A stretch of 32,851 bases of DNA. It comes from Actinomycetes bacterium (GTDB lineage: Bacteria; Actinomycetota; Actinomycetes; Propionibacteriales; Propionibacteriaceae). The notes under the pieces were generated by a model that saw nothing but the letters and a program-made list of their open reading frames with translations, was not told where the DNA came from and made no database searches. A program made the translations under genes and the position numbers. The stretch is taken from NCBI GenBank assembly GCA_021803025.1, contig JAJZQV010000028.1, forward strand, positions 1 to 32,851, in the 5' to 3' direction. Below, piece by piece: positions 1 through 8,573 of this stretch (the stretch's first letter is position 1; the number at the start of each line of letters is the position of its first letter).

Positions 1-248
1 TCGGCACGCCCGAGGAGCGCGAGGTCGGCCTTGGGGTGGTTCTGCCGGACGACGTTGAAGAGCGGCTCGAGGACGGCGTGCTGGGGGGCCTTCGGAGCGG
101 TCCAGCGGGCGATGCGCTGGCGCATGCGGAGACGGGGCTGTTCGGGCCCGGTGTCGGTCCTGGGCAGGGTCGGGGGCAGCGGCATGACCTCCGCTGCCCC
201 GTCCGCGTGCGAGACGGTGTCCGGTGACGCGATGTCCTGCTCCGTCAC
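1..248 (-). CDS. rel: Bifunctional (p)ppGpp synthetase/hydrolase, N-terminal part (runs off left edge)
   Basis: Only the first 82 codons are present. Translation from a GTG at 248 gives a Pro/Asp-rich leader followed by RMRQRIARW, then HAVLEPLFNVVRQNHPKADL, which matches the segment just before the HD hydrolase domain of actinobacterial Rel/RelA-SpoT proteins. The enzyme makes and degrades the stringent-response alarmone (p)ppGpp in the cytoplasm. Neighbour order secD-secF-apt-rel is the usual actinobacterial one and supports the call. The GTG is the only sensible start: an in-frame TAG lies about 30 nt upstream, and AAGGAG sits 4 nt before the GTG. That ribosome binding site is part of a hairpin (separate entry). 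The catalytic domains lie outside the window. Confidence 0.85.
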   Translation of the reverse strand, partial: MTEQDIASPDTVSHADGAAEVMPLPPTLPRTDTGPEQPRLRMRQRIARWTAPKAPQHAVLEPLFNVVRQNHPKADLALLGRA

Positions 249-254
249 GACGCT

Positions 255-272
255 CCTTACCGACTGGTAAGG
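255..272 (-). promoter_or_regulatory. Hairpin covering the rel ribosome binding site
   Basis: Perfect 7-bp inverted repeat with a 4-nt loop. On the minus strand it reads CCTTACC-AGTC-GGTAAGG, followed by AGCGTC and the rel GTG. The 3' arm carries AAGG of the AAGGAG Shine-Dalgarno, so pairing would hide most of it. The structure is seen directly; regulation is inferred. Confidence 0.5.
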
Positions 273-275
273 CTC

Positions 276-281
276 AGTCTA
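276..281 (-). promoter_or_regulatory. Candidate -10 box for rel
   Basis: TAGACT on the minus strand in the 58-nt apt–rel gap fits the actinobacterial TANNNT -10 pattern. A start about 7 nt downstream would fall just at the edge of the 255–272 hairpin, so the leader would begin with it. No convincing -35 is visible. Confidence 0.3.
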
Positions 282-306
282 GGCGGCACGGACCAGGTGG
301 GACCCG

Positions 307-855
307 CTAGACCGTGATGAGCGCGCCGACGCTGGAGACGCCCATGCTCTCCAGGTTGGCCCGGCCGTGCAGGAAGCCGAGCTCCATGACCACCGACACG
401 TGGACGAGGTCGGCGCCCAGCTGCCTGATCAGGCGTGACGTCGCCCCGACGGTGCCGCCCGTCGCAAGGACGTCGTCGATGACGAGGACCCGGGTGTGGG
501 GCTGGATGGCGTCCCGGTGGATCGCCAGCGTGTCGGAGCCGTACTCCAGGGAGAACGACTCGCTGTACACGTCCATCGGCAGCTTCCCCGACTTGCGCAC
601 CGGGACGAAGCCCACGCCGAGCGCGAGAGCGACGGGCGCGGCGAAGACGAAGCCCCTGGCCTCCATGCCCACCACGACGTCGATGTCGGCGGGAGCCGCC
701 TCGACGAGCGCGTCGATGCACGCCTTGTAGCCCGCGTGGTTCGCCAGCAGCGGCGTGATGTCCTTGTACACCACACCGGGCTTGGGGAAGTCCGGCACGT
801 CACGGATGAGAGACGCGACCAGGGCGATGCGCTCCTCCTGGGTCGTCGGGGCCAT
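307..855 (-). CDS. apt: Adenine phosphoribosyltransferase
   Basis: 182 residues, normal length for Apt. It converts adenine plus PRPP to AMP and PPi (purine salvage, cytoplasm). The N-terminus has the family sequence DVPDFPKPGVVYKDITPLL, the middle has EARGFVFAAPVA, and the PRPP-binding motif VLVIDDVLATGGT is intact near residues 120–132. The ATG at 855 starts 8 nt after the secF stop, so translation is probably coupled. It lies between secF and rel, the conserved actinobacterial order (in Mycobacterium tuberculosis, secF and rel also flank apt closely). Nothing in the sequence looks unusual. Confidence 0.95.
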   Translation of the reverse strand: MAPTTQEERIALVASLIRDVPDFPKPGVVYKDITPLLANHAGYKACIDALVEAAPADIDVVVGMEARGFVFAAPVALALGVGFVPVRKSGKLPMDVYSESFSLEYGSDTLAIHRDAIQPHTRVLVIDDVLATGGTVGATSRLIRQLGADLVHVSVVMELGFLHGRANLESMGVSSVGALITV

Positions 856-863
856 CGGTCCTC

Positions 864-2150
864 CTACTTCTTGCGCCGGGTGCGCGTCTGCCGCGTGGGC
901 TGGGTGCGGGGGTTCGCCGAGCGGGTAGGAGCGGAGGCGTCGTCTGCCGCCTCCGCGGTCTCGGTCGGCTCGTCGCCGGCGGGGGCGTCCTGCGTGACCG
1001 ACGGCGCGGTGACGGTCGTGACCGTGAACGCGGGCTTCGTGTCGGGGGCTGCCGGGGTGGACGGGACGGCCTCCGCCTCGCGGGAGGTCTCGCCCTTCGG
1101 GCCCGCCACGTCGACGACGGTCGTCCTGTACGTGGCGCGGGCGCCGGCGGTCTTGCGGCGACGTTCGACCCGCTCGCGGTGGGCCTTGATCTCCGGCTCA
1201 CGCTCGCGGAGCTGCGCCAGGAGCGGGGATGCGATGAAGACCGAGGAGTACGCGCCCGCGATCATGCCCACGAAAAGGGCGAGGCCGAGGTCCTCGAGCG
1301 GCCCCGACCCCAGGACGAACACGCCCGCGAAGAGCAGCGCGGCGACAGGGAGGACGCCGATGACCGTCGTGTTGAGCGACCGGACGAGCACCTGGTTCAC
1401 CGCGTGGTTGGCCGCCTCGGAGTAGGTGACCTTGTCGATCTCCATCGAGGCGACGTTCTCGCGGATCTTGTCGAACACCACGACGGTGTCGTACAGGGAG
1501 TAGCCGAGGATCGTCAGCACGCCGATCATCGTCGCCGGGGTGACGGTGAAGCCCACAAGTGCGTAGATGCCGATCGTGATGATGAGGTCGTGGAGCAGGG
1601 CTCCCAGGGCTGCGACGGACATCTTCGCGTCGCGGAAGTAGATCCAGATGAGCAGGCCCACGAGCACGAGGAACACCGCGAGCGCGATGGCCGCCTGCTG
1701 GGTGATCTGCTGGCCCCACGAGGCGCCGATGAGCTGGTAGGCGACCTCGTCGGACGACCTACCGGCCTCCTTGGCGATCGCCGCGCGGACAGCCGTCTGC
1801 TCCTGGACGTTCAGCGACCGGGTCTGGACGCGGACCTTGCTGTCCCCGACGGTCGTGACGACGGTGCTGTCGAGCGCCGGCACGCCGGTCCTGATCACGG
1901 CGTCGCGGTACTGGCTCACGGTCGACGACGTGACGGTCGCCGGGACCTGGAAGTCCGAGCCGCCGCGGAACTCGATCCCGAGGTCGAGCCCGCGCACCAG
2001 GAGCGCCACGACGGAGATGAGGAGCGCGATCGCCGAGATCGTGTACCAGATCTTGCGGCGCCCGATGAAGTTGTACGCGAGGTCCCCCGTGTACAGGCGG
2101 TGGGTGAGGCTCTGTCGGGGCTGCGGGCGTTCGAGGGTCGGCGTCGTCAT
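864..2150 (-). CDS. secF: Protein translocase subunit SecF
   Basis: 428 residues from the ATG at 2150, one nucleotide after the secD TGA; an ORF extending further upstream would overlap secD and is rejected. SecF works with SecD in the membrane, using the proton gradient to help pull proteins through SecYEG. Visible features: first membrane segment near residues 30–50, GLDLGIEFRGGSDF in the first extracytoplasmic domain, then five more hydrophobic segments in the second half, with VVVFDKIRENV in the conserved loop. After the last membrane segment there is a ~105-residue hydrophilic tail rich in Ala, Thr, Pro and Glu, ending in a basic stretch (TRQTRTRRKK). Such tails occur in actinobacterial SecF and their role is unclear. 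Confidence 0.95.
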   Translation of the reverse strand: MTTPTLERPQPRQSLTHRLYTGDLAYNFIGRRKIWYTISAIALLISVVALLVRGLDLGIEFRGGSDFQVPATVTSSTVSQYRDAVIRTGVPALDSTVVTTVGDSKVRVQTRSLNVQEQTAVRAAIAKEAGRSSDEVAYQLIGASWGQQITQQAAIALAVFLVLVGLLIWIYFRDAKMSVAALGALLHDLIITIGIYALVGFTVTPATMIGVLTILGYSLYDTVVVFDKIRENVASMEIDKVTYSEAANHAVNQVLVRSLNTTVIGVLPVAALLFAGVFVLGSGPLEDLGLALFVGMIAGAYSSVFIASPLLAQLREREPEIKAHRERVERRRKTAGARATYRTTVVDVAGPKGETSREAEAVPSTPAAPDTKPAFTVTTVTAPSVTQDAPAGDEPTETAEAADDASAPTRSANPRTQPTRQTRTRRKK

Positions 2151-2151
2151 C

Positions 2152-3774
2152 TCAGACCTTCTTCCTGGCCGTCGCCGGGCGACGGACGACCACCGCGTTC
2201 TCGTGGACCGGGCCGACATGGCCGGCGTCCAGACCGGATCCGGGCCTGCCCGCGCCGAAGAACTTCGTCCTCACGAGCAGCGCGACCAGGGGCTTCGTGA
2301 AGAAGAACACGATGACCAGGTCGATGATCGTGGTGAGCCCCAGGGTGAAGGCGAAGCCCCTGACCGCGCCCAGGGCGAGGACGAAGAGCACGATCGCGCT
2401 GAGCAGGGAGACGGCGTCGGCGACGACGATCGTACGGCGTGCCTTCTGCCAGCCGGCCTCGACGGAGGTCTTGATGCTCCTTCCGTCGCGCATCTCGTCA
2501 CGGATCCGCTCGAAGAAGATGACGAACGAGTCGGCGGTGACACCGATGGCCACGATCGCACCCGCGATGCCGGGCAGGCTCAGGGCGAAGCCCATCGACG
2601 AGCCGAGCAGGACCATGAGCGCGTACGTGCCGGCAGCTGCCATGGAGAGTGACGCCACGACGACGAGCGCAAGCGCGCGGTAGTACAGGATCGAGTAGAG
2701 GAGCACGAGGACGAGGCCGATGGCGCCGGCGATGAGACCCGCACGGAGCTGGTCTGCGCCGAGGGTCGCGGAGACGTTGTCGACGCTCGAGACCTCGAAG
2801 GTGAGGGGCAGTGCGCCGTACTTGAGGACGTTCGCCAGGTCCTGCGCCGTCTTCTGCGTGAAGGAGCCCGTGATCTGCGCGTTCCCGCCGGGGATCGGCG
2901 CCGACACGGACGGAGCCGAGATCACCTTGCCGTCCAGCACGATCGCGAACTGGTTCATCGGGCTGGACTGGGTCGCCAGGTGGGCCGTGGCCGCGTTGAA
3001 CAGCTCGGCGCCGAGGCTGTTGAAGCTGAGGTCGACGGCCCAGTTGAGCTGGTTGTTGGGGACGCCCGCCTGCGCCTGGGTGACGAGGCTGCCTTCGATG
3101 AGCGTCGGACCGAGCAGGTACTTGGTCTGGCCCGTCGTGGCGAGGTCGCTGCGCAGGCACGCGAAGAGGGGCTGGTCCGCGACGTCGGGGAACGAGTCGC
3201 CGCAGGTGAAGGCGCTGAAGTCCGCGGTGTCCGCGGGGGACGGTACCCAGGCCAGCTGCGACGTGAGGAGGTCCTTGCGCGCACTGTCCGAGGACGGCAG
3301 CGGTGAGGTCACGGCCGTCGGACGCGGGCTGCTCAGCGCCGGGACCTCGGGCAGCGCTGTGGCCTGGTCGCTCGCTGCCGAGCTCGCGGTGGACGACACC
3401 TGGTACACGGCCCTGAACTCGAGCTGTGCGGTCTGGCCCACGAGCTGGACCAGCTCGTCCTTCTGCATGTTGGGGACCGACACCTGGATCTGGTTGCCGC
3501 CCGACGTCGTCACCGAGGACTCTCCCACGCCGAGCGAGTCGACGCGCTGCTGGATGATCGTCTTCGCGAGCTCCAGGCTCGTCTGGTCGACGGCCCCGGT
3601 CCCGGTCGAGTTCTTTGCGGTCAGCGTGATCGTCGTTCCGCCCTCGAGGTCGAGGCCTAGCCGGGGCGTCCACGTGTGGGACAGCGCCATGAGCAGGTAC
3701 AGCCCAGCCAGGACGACGAGGAAGGAGACGAGCGTACGCACGGGATGCGTACGCCGGATGGTGCTACTGGCCAC
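2152..3774 (-). CDS. secD: Protein translocase subunit SecD
   Basis: 540 residues. It is the partner of SecF in the accessory Sec translocase complex. Visible features: N-terminal membrane segment at about residues 13–31; GLDLEGGTTITLTA, the conserved start of the periplasmic-type head; a long extracytoplasmic region with a Ser/Ala/Pro-rich linker near residues 140–170; then a cluster of membrane segments from about residue 345 on. The conserved SecD loop TADSFVIFFERIRDE is present. The gene starts with GTG at 3774, 11 nt after the yajC stop, and its TGA lies one base before the secF ATG. yajC, secD and secF are therefore surely co-translated. Confidence 0.95.
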   Translation of the reverse strand: MASSTIRRTHPVRTLVSFLVVLAGLYLLMALSHTWTPRLGLDLEGGTTITLTAKNSTGTGAVDQTSLELAKTIIQQRVDSLGVGESSVTTSGGNQIQVSVPNMQKDELVQLVGQTAQLEFRAVYQVSSTASSAASDQATALPEVPALSSPRPTAVTSPLPSSDSARKDLLTSQLAWVPSPADTADFSAFTCGDSFPDVADQPLFACLRSDLATTGQTKYLLGPTLIEGSLVTQAQAGVPNNQLNWAVDLSFNSLGAELFNAATAHLATQSSPMNQFAIVLDGKVISAPSVSAPIPGGNAQITGSFTQKTAQDLANVLKYGALPLTFEVSSVDNVSATLGADQLRAGLIAGAIGLVLVLLYSILYYRALALVVVASLSMAAAGTYALMVLLGSSMGFALSLPGIAGAIVAIGVTADSFVIFFERIRDEMRDGRSIKTSVEAGWQKARRTIVVADAVSLLSAIVLFVLALGAVRGFAFTLGLTTIIDLVIVFFFTKPLVALLVRTKFFGAGRPGSGLDAGHVGPVHENAVVVRRPATARKKV

Positions 3775-3785
3775 GTGTGACTGCC

Positions 3786-4238
3786 CTATCCCTTGTCCGT
3801 CGGCTCGGCAGTCTCGGTCACGGGGGCGTCGGCGACGAGGTCGCCGGAGACGTCTTCACGGGCGACGACTGGTGACTCATCGGCGAAGGTGGCGGCAGGA
3901 CCAGGGCCGGGCGCGGTCTCCGTGACGGTGTCGGCCTCCGTGGGCTCCGCGACGTCCGCGTACTCGAACTCGTCCTCGTCGTCCTTGAGCGGCCGGATGA
4001 TCGCCTGGCGGACGAACGTGAGCTCGACGCCCGGGGAGACCTCGACGACGACCTGCTTCTCGCCCAAGTGGCGGACGGTGCCGAAGATGCCGCCGGACAT
4101 CATGACGCGCGAGCCGTCCTGGATGGTGGCCTGCAGTGCGGCCGCCTCCTTCGCGCGCTTCTGCTGGGGCCGGATGATCAGGAAGTAGCCCACCACGATG
4201 AGGACAGCGATCATCGCCAGAGTTAACGGATCTACCAT
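3786..4238 (-). CDS. yajC: Preprotein translocase subunit YajC
   Basis: 150 residues from the ATG at 4238, which has AAGGG about 6 nt upstream; a start at 4289 would add 17 basic residues with no good ribosome binding site. One membrane segment (about residues 4–21) is followed by IIRPQQKRAKE, the YajC signature, and a small domain with SGGIFGTVRHLGEKQVVVEV. YajC binds SecDF in the membrane. The C-terminal ~65 residues are acidic and low in complexity (DDEDEFEYADVAEPTEADT), longer than in enterobacterial YajC but common in actinobacteria. It is the first gene of the secDF group and probably has its own promoter in the 127-nt gap after ruvB. Confidence 0.93.
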   Translation of the reverse strand: MVDPLTLAMIAVLIVVGYFLIIRPQQKRAKEAAALQATIQDGSRVMMSGGIFGTVRHLGEKQVVVEVSPGVELTFVRQAIIRPLKDDEDEFEYADVAEPTEADTVTETAPGPGPAATFADESPVVAREDVSGDLVADAPVTETAEPTDKG

Positions 4239-4289
4239 GTCATCCCTTGACTGAGAGGTTCGTGCTCTGCCGGTGCGAGAGCCTTGCAC

Positions 4290-4295
4290 AGCCTA
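4290..4295 (-). promoter_or_regulatory. Candidate -10 box for yajC-secDF
   Basis: TAGGCT on the minus strand, about 50 nt before the yajC ATG in the only sizeable gap of the block (4239–4365). It fits TANNNT; no strong -35 is seen. Confidence 0.3.
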
Positions 4296-4365
4296 GCGGC
4301 CGGGATCTGCGGAACCGAACCCGCGCCCGGCGTGGGGCGAACCTGTGTCTTCGCGGTGTGCCGGC

Positions 4366-5397
4366 TCAGTCGAAGAGGCCCGGAGGAAGGACCGCGCCGG
4401 GCGGGGTCCGGACGCCCAGATGTGCGTATGCGGACGGGGTGGCCACCCGGCCGCGGGGCGTGCGCATGAGGAAGCCCTGCCGTACGAGGAACGGCTCGGC
4501 GACCTCCTCGACCGTCTCGGTCTCCTCCCCGACGGCGATCGCGAGCGTGCTCAGTCCCACGGGGCCGCCCGAGAACTTGCCGCAGATCGCCTCGAGCACC
4601 GCCCGGTCCAGGCGGTCGAGACCGAGCTCGTCGACCTCGTACAGCTGCAGCGCCTCGAGCGCGAGCGCGTCCGTGACGACGCCGTCGCTCCTCACCTGCG
4701 CCACGTCACGCACCCGGCGCAGGAGCCGGTTCGCGATGCGTGGCGTCCCCCGCGACCGGGACGCGATGAGCTCCGCCGCACCGCCGTTGAGCGGCACGCC
4801 CAGCCGCTGCGCCGACCGCCGGACGATGTGCGTGAGCGCGCTCACCTCGTAGAAGTCGAGCTGTGCGGTGAACCCGAACCTGTCGCGCAGGGGGCCGGGG
4901 AGCAGGCCGGCTCTCGTCGTGGCTCCGACGAGCGTGAACGGCGGGATCTCCAGAGGGATCGCCGTGGCTCCCGGGCCTTTCCCGACGACGACGTCGACGC
5001 GGAAGTCCTCCATGGCGAGGTAGAGCATCTCCTCGGCGGGACGAGACATCCGGTGGATCTCGTCGAGGAAGAACACCTCGCCCTCGCCCAGGCCGGACAG
5101 GATGGCCGCGAGGTCGCCGGCGTGCTGGATCGCCGGTCCCGACGAGATCCGCAGCGGCGCGCCGAGCTCGTTGGCGATGATCATGGCGAGGGTCGTCTTG
5201 CCGAGTCCCGGCGGGCCGCTCAACAGCACGTGGTCGGGCACGCTGCCCCTGTGCTTGGCCGCCTGGAGGACGAGGCTCAGCTGGTCGGATACCCTCGGCT
5301 GGCCCTCGAACTCGTCGAGCGTGGTGGGACGCAGCACCGCCTCCGCGGTCCGCTCGTCCGGCGTCGCGTGGGGGTCGACGGGGCTGGGCTCGTGCAC
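4366..5397 (-). CDS. ruvB: Holliday junction branch-migration ATPase RuvB
   Basis: 343 residues, typical length. RuvB is the hexameric AAA+ motor that, held by RuvA, drives branch migration of Holliday junctions. Seen in order: [11 protein letters not shown] near residue 23, Walker [10 protein letters not shown] near residue 61, Walker B FFLDEIHR, sensor 1 LVGATTRAG, arginine finger LRDRFG, and the C-terminal winged-helix domain with GPVGLSTLA and RTPRGRVAT. The ATG at 5397 lies 10 nt after the ruvA stop. The gene closes the ruvCAB unit. Confidence 0.97.
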   Translation of the reverse strand: MHEPSPVDPHATPDERTAEAVLRPTTLDEFEGQPRVSDQLSLVLQAAKHRGSVPDHVLLSGPPGLGKTTLAMIIANELGAPLRISSGPAIQHAGDLAAILSGLGEGEVFFLDEIHRMSRPAEEMLYLAMEDFRVDVVVGKGPGATAIPLEIPPFTLVGATTRAGLLPGPLRDRFGFTAQLDFYEVSALTHIVRRSAQRLGVPLNGGAAELIASRSRGTPRIANRLLRRVRDVAQVRSDGVVTDALALEALQLYEVDELGLDRLDRAVLEAICGKFSGGPVGLSTLAIAVGEETETVEEVAEPFLVRQGFLMRTPRGRVATPSAYAHLGVRTPPGAVLPPGLFD

Positions 5398-5407
5398 GGG
5401 GAGAAAC

Positions 5408-6010
5408 CTACTTGGCCAGGGTCCGCAGCGCGGCCCTCATGAGCGTGGCGACGCCGAGGGACGGGTCCTCGTCGGCCATCGGCTGAACCCTGTCGCAGGC
5501 CGCCTCCGCGTCGCGCGACGACCAGCCAAGCCCTTCGAGACCGAGCCTCACCTGCTCGCGCCACGCCGGGGGCGCGGACGGACGCGCCACCGGCGAGTCC
5601 GCCGACCCCAACCCCGCGACCTTGTCCTTGAGCTCGATGACCAGGCGCTGCGCTCCGCGGCGCCCGATCCCGGGGACGGAGCTGAGAGTGACGAGGTTCT
5701 CGGTCGCGATAGCTGTCCTGAAGTCGTCGGCCGAGAGGACGGACACGATGGCCAGGGCCAGCTTGGGACCGACTCCTGTCGCTGTCTGGACGAGCTCGAA
5801 GAGCTCCCGGCCGGCGTCGTCGGCGAACCCGTACAGGGTCAGCGAGTCCTCCCGCACGACGAGGGACGTCGCGAGCGTCGCCTCCTGCCCGGTCCTCAGC
5901 CCGGCACACGTGCTGGGGGTGCAGAGCAGCCGGAGTCCCAGCCCGCCCACGGTGACCACGGCCCACGTCGCCCCGACCGCACTGACGACGCCGGTCACGT
6001 ACGCGATCAC
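5408..6010 (-). CDS. ruvA: Holliday junction DNA-binding protein RuvA
   Basis: 200 residues from a GTG at 6010 that overlaps the ruvC stop by 4 nt (GTGA), which fixes the start. RuvA binds the four-way junction and loads RuvB. The N-terminal OB domain begins IAYVTGVV. The two helix-hairpin-helix motifs are recognisable at [14 protein letters not shown] (about residues 76–89) and [13 protein letters not shown] (about 110–122). A proline-rich linker leads to the small C-terminal domain that contacts RuvB ([13 protein letters not shown]). A much longer frame running upstream through ruvC is a shadow and was not used. Confidence 0.95.
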   Translation of the reverse strand: MIAYVTGVVSAVGATWAVVTVGGLGLRLLCTPSTCAGLRTGQEATLATSLVVREDSLTLYGFADDAGRELFELVQTATGVGPKLALAIVSVLSADDFRTAIATENLVTLSSVPGIGRRGAQRLVIELKDKVAGLGSADSPVARPSAPPAWREQVRLGLEGLGWSSRDAEAACDRVQPMADEDPSLGVATLMRAALRTLAK

Positions 6011-6561
6011 GACCCACCCCTCGCGGCGACGACCTGGCTCCACGTCCGCGCGTGGGTGGCCCCCTGCGCGGCGGCGGCCAACCGAGCAGCGGCAGCACCG
6101 CGCCACGCGTGACAGATGGCGAGCGCCACGGCGTCCGCAGCGTCGGCCGGCTTCGGCGCGGCGTCGAGCTTGAGGATCCGGGCGACCATCGTGCCCACCT
6201 GCGCCTTGTCCGCACGACCCGAGCCGCTGATGGAGGCCTTGACCTCGCTGGGCGTGTGCTGCGCGGAGGGGATGCCGTGACGGGCGGCCACGAGGAGCGC
6301 GACACCCGCTGCCTGCGCCGTGCCGATGACTGTCGTCACATTGTGCTGGGCGAACACCCGCTCCACCGCGATCGCATCGGGCCGATGGATGGCGATCCAC
6401 ATCTCGAGTCCCTCCTCGATCTGGAGGAGCCGGCGGGCGACGTCCAGATCCGGTCTCGTACGGATCACGCCCGCGGTGACGAGCTCCGCGCGTCCCGGGC
6501 TGCCGAGGACGACGCCGATGCCGCACCGGGTGAGTCCCGGGTCGACGCCCATCACCAGCAC
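6007..6561 (-). CDS. ruvC: Holliday junction endonuclease RuvC
   Basis: 184 residues from the GTG at 6561. RuvC is the resolvase that cuts the junction held by RuvAB. The RNase-H-like fold is recognisable: [12 protein letters not shown] with the first catalytic Asp at residue 7, [11 protein letters not shown] with the catalytic Glu, [14 protein letters not shown], and the final acidic pair in [14 protein letters not shown]. The start at 6561 is preferred because AAAGGA lies 7 nt upstream. A GTG at 6582 in the same frame would add 7 residues but lacks a ribosome binding site and lies inside the LexA box. The C-terminus overlaps ruvA by 4 nt. It is the first gene of the SOS-linked ruvCAB unit. 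Confidence 0.95.
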   Translation of the reverse strand: MLVMGVDPGLTRCGIGVVLGSPGRAELVTAGVIRTRPDLDVARRLLQIEEGLEMWIAIHRPDAIAVERVFAQHNVTTVIGTAQAAGVALLVAARHGIPSAQHTPSEVKASISGSGRADKAQVGTMVARILKLDAAPKPADAADAVALAICHAWRGAAAARLAAAAQGATHARTWSQVVAARGGS

Positions 6562-6575
6562 AGGCGGATCCTTTC

Positions 6576-6589
6576 CGAACACATGTTCG
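6576..6589 (-). promoter_or_regulatory. LexA (SOS) box of ruvCAB
   Basis: CGAAC-ACAT-GTTCG on the plus strand (CGAAC-ATGT-GTTCG on the minus strand) is a perfect dyad and matches the Gram-positive Cheo-type LexA consensus CGAAC-N4-GTTCG. It lies 15–28 nt before the ruvC GTG and just downstream of a TAGCCT -10 candidate (6592–6597), so LexA would cover the transcription start. Motif seen directly; LexA control of ruvC in actinobacteria is known. Confidence 0.85.
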
Positions 6590-6591
6590 AG

Positions 6592-6597
6592 AGGCTA
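6592..6597 (-). promoter_or_regulatory. Candidate -10 box for ruvCAB
   Basis: TAGCCT on the minus strand. A transcript starting ~7 nt downstream would begin inside the LexA box, a normal layout for repression. Confidence 0.4.
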
Positions 6598-6640
6598 GCG
6601 GCGTCTGCCGCATGCGCCGCGGTGCCACGCCGGACGAGCG

Positions 6641-7411
<771 letters not shown>

Positions 7412-7448
7412 CGATGCCCTTCCTCACTGACCTGCCGGAAACGTGCCT

Positions 7449-7454
7449 ACTCTA
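7449..7454 (-). promoter_or_regulatory. Candidate -10 box for yebC
   Basis: TAGAGT on the minus strand in the 68-nt gap between the GNAT gene stop and yebC, 37 nt before the ATG. No clear -35. Confidence 0.3.
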
Positions 7455-7479
7455 CGACGCTTCAGGCGGCGAAACGCGG

Positions 7480-8481
7480 TCAGTTGAGCACGCGTGCGTA
7501 GCCGACGAGCGCGTCGACGGCGTCGTACCCCAGGCCGCGGTAGCGGGCCATCTCCCTGATCGGGTCCTCGGTGTCGACGCCTATCCCCGCACCGGGCAGG
7601 CCCGCGTCGAAGAATGACGCGGCGGACGCCTGGAGCAGAAGCCCGGACAGGCCCCGCCCGCGCCAGGCCGGGATGACGCCGAGCCGGTCGGTCCACCCCT
7701 CCTGGAAGCCGTCGTCGCCCGTCTCCTCGACGGAGTTGAGTGCGTACCCGACGACCCGGTCCCCCACGGTGAGCACCCACGAGAGGTCCGGGCGGCTCCC
7801 GGGCCGGGTCATCGACTCGTGCCACTCGGCCGGTCCGAGCTGGGTCGCGCCCTGCCGGCCGAGGAACGCCTCGTTGTGCGCGGCGAGCACGGCCACGGCG
7901 GGCACCGCCGTGTACGGACGCAGCGCGACCGCGTCGGGCACCTGCGGCCGCTTCGGCGGATGCGCGGGGTTGAAGGTCCGGTGCGCGTCGAGGTACCAGG
8001 TCTCCGGCAGCAGGCCGTACGACTCGTACAGCTCACGCATCGCCGTCAGCTTCGAGTCCGCCACCGCGTAGACCTTGAGGGGCCCGTGGTGAGCGCGACG
8101 CGTCGCGAAGTCCCAGCGCTTGGCTGTCGCGAGGTGCCAGTCGAGAAGCGCGTGCCCGATGCCCTTGTCCCGCCACGCCGGGTGGATGCCGCCCACGAGC
8201 CGGACGCGACGAGGCGAGGTGTCCTTGGGATGGACGAGGTCCAGGCCGTACGCGACCATCGAGCCACGCCGGTCCCGGCCGACCACACCGAGCTGCGAGA
8301 CATCCTCCCCCGACTTCTCGAGGGAGTCGAGGATGTCGTCGACGCTGTGGCGCTCGAGAGCGTCGTCGAGGTGCTCGATGGCAGCGGCGAGGGTGGCCAC
8401 TTCCGTGTAGTCGGAAGGCGTCAGCCGGTCCCAGACGAGAACGTCCCGGTCCCGAAGGACCTCGAGCGGGTCGCTCACCAT
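7480..8481 (-). CDS. Tandem-domain GNAT acetyltransferase
   Basis: 333 residues from the ATG at 8481 (GGGGG a few nt upstream; a GTG one codon later is an equal option). Two GNAT-like halves are visible. The N-terminal one has RLVGGIHPAWRDKGIGHALL, and the C-terminal one has RLGVIPAWRGRGLSGLLLQA. Both carry the R/Q-x-x-G-x-G/A pyrophosphate loop that binds acetyl-CoA, and the second ends with the usual Y-RGLGYDAVD helix-strand. Layout resembles mycothiol synthase (MshD) and other actinobacterial two-domain GNATs, but nothing identifies the substrate, so MshD is not claimed. A long upstream extension of the frame overlaps the preceding gene and is rejected. The gene is 92 nt after the PlsC-like gene and appears to have its own promoter. 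Confidence 0.8.
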   Translation of the reverse strand: MVSDPLEVLRDRDVLVWDRLTPSDYTEVATLAAAIEHLDDALERHSVDDILDSLEKSGEDVSQLGVVGRDRRGSMVAYGLDLVHPKDTSPRRVRLVGGIHPAWRDKGIGHALLDWHLATAKRWDFATRRAHHGPLKVYAVADSKLTAMRELYESYGLLPETWYLDAHRTFNPAHPPKRPQVPDAVALRPYTAVPAVAVLAAHNEAFLGRQGATQLGPAEWHESMTRPGSRPDLSWVLTVGDRVVGYALNSVEETGDDGFQEGWTDRLGVIPAWRGRGLSGLLLQASAASFFDAGLPGAGIGVDTEDPIREMARYRGLGYDAVDALVGYARVLN

Positions 8482-8525
8482 GCTGCCCCCGTGTCTCGAC
8501 CCGGCACCGCCTCGTGCCACGTCCT

Positions 8526-8555
8526 CATAGTACCGACCGGCATAGTACCGACCGG
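8526..8555 (-). repeat. Tandem 15-bp repeat holding two -10-like boxes
   Basis: Two perfect head-to-tail copies of CATAGTACCGACCGG (plus strand). On the minus strand each copy reads CCGGTCGGTACTATG, so each has TACTAT, a good -10 hexamer, 15 bp apart (8542–8547 and 8527–8532). They lie 46–61 nt upstream of the GNAT start, in an otherwise empty gap. A duplicated promoter element is likely; function is inferred. Confidence 0.55.
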
Positions 8556-8573
8556 CCCGGACACCCGACGGCG

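Noticed and set aside
5408-6628. 406-codon frame containing ruvA
   Set aside because: The upstream half overlaps ruvC out of phase; the GTGA junction sets the ruvA start at 6010.
7480-8481. Naming the tandem GNAT protein mycothiol synthase (mshD)
   Set aside because: Two GNAT halves fit, but no MshD-specific residues could be confirmed, and neighbours are unrelated to mycothiol synthesis.
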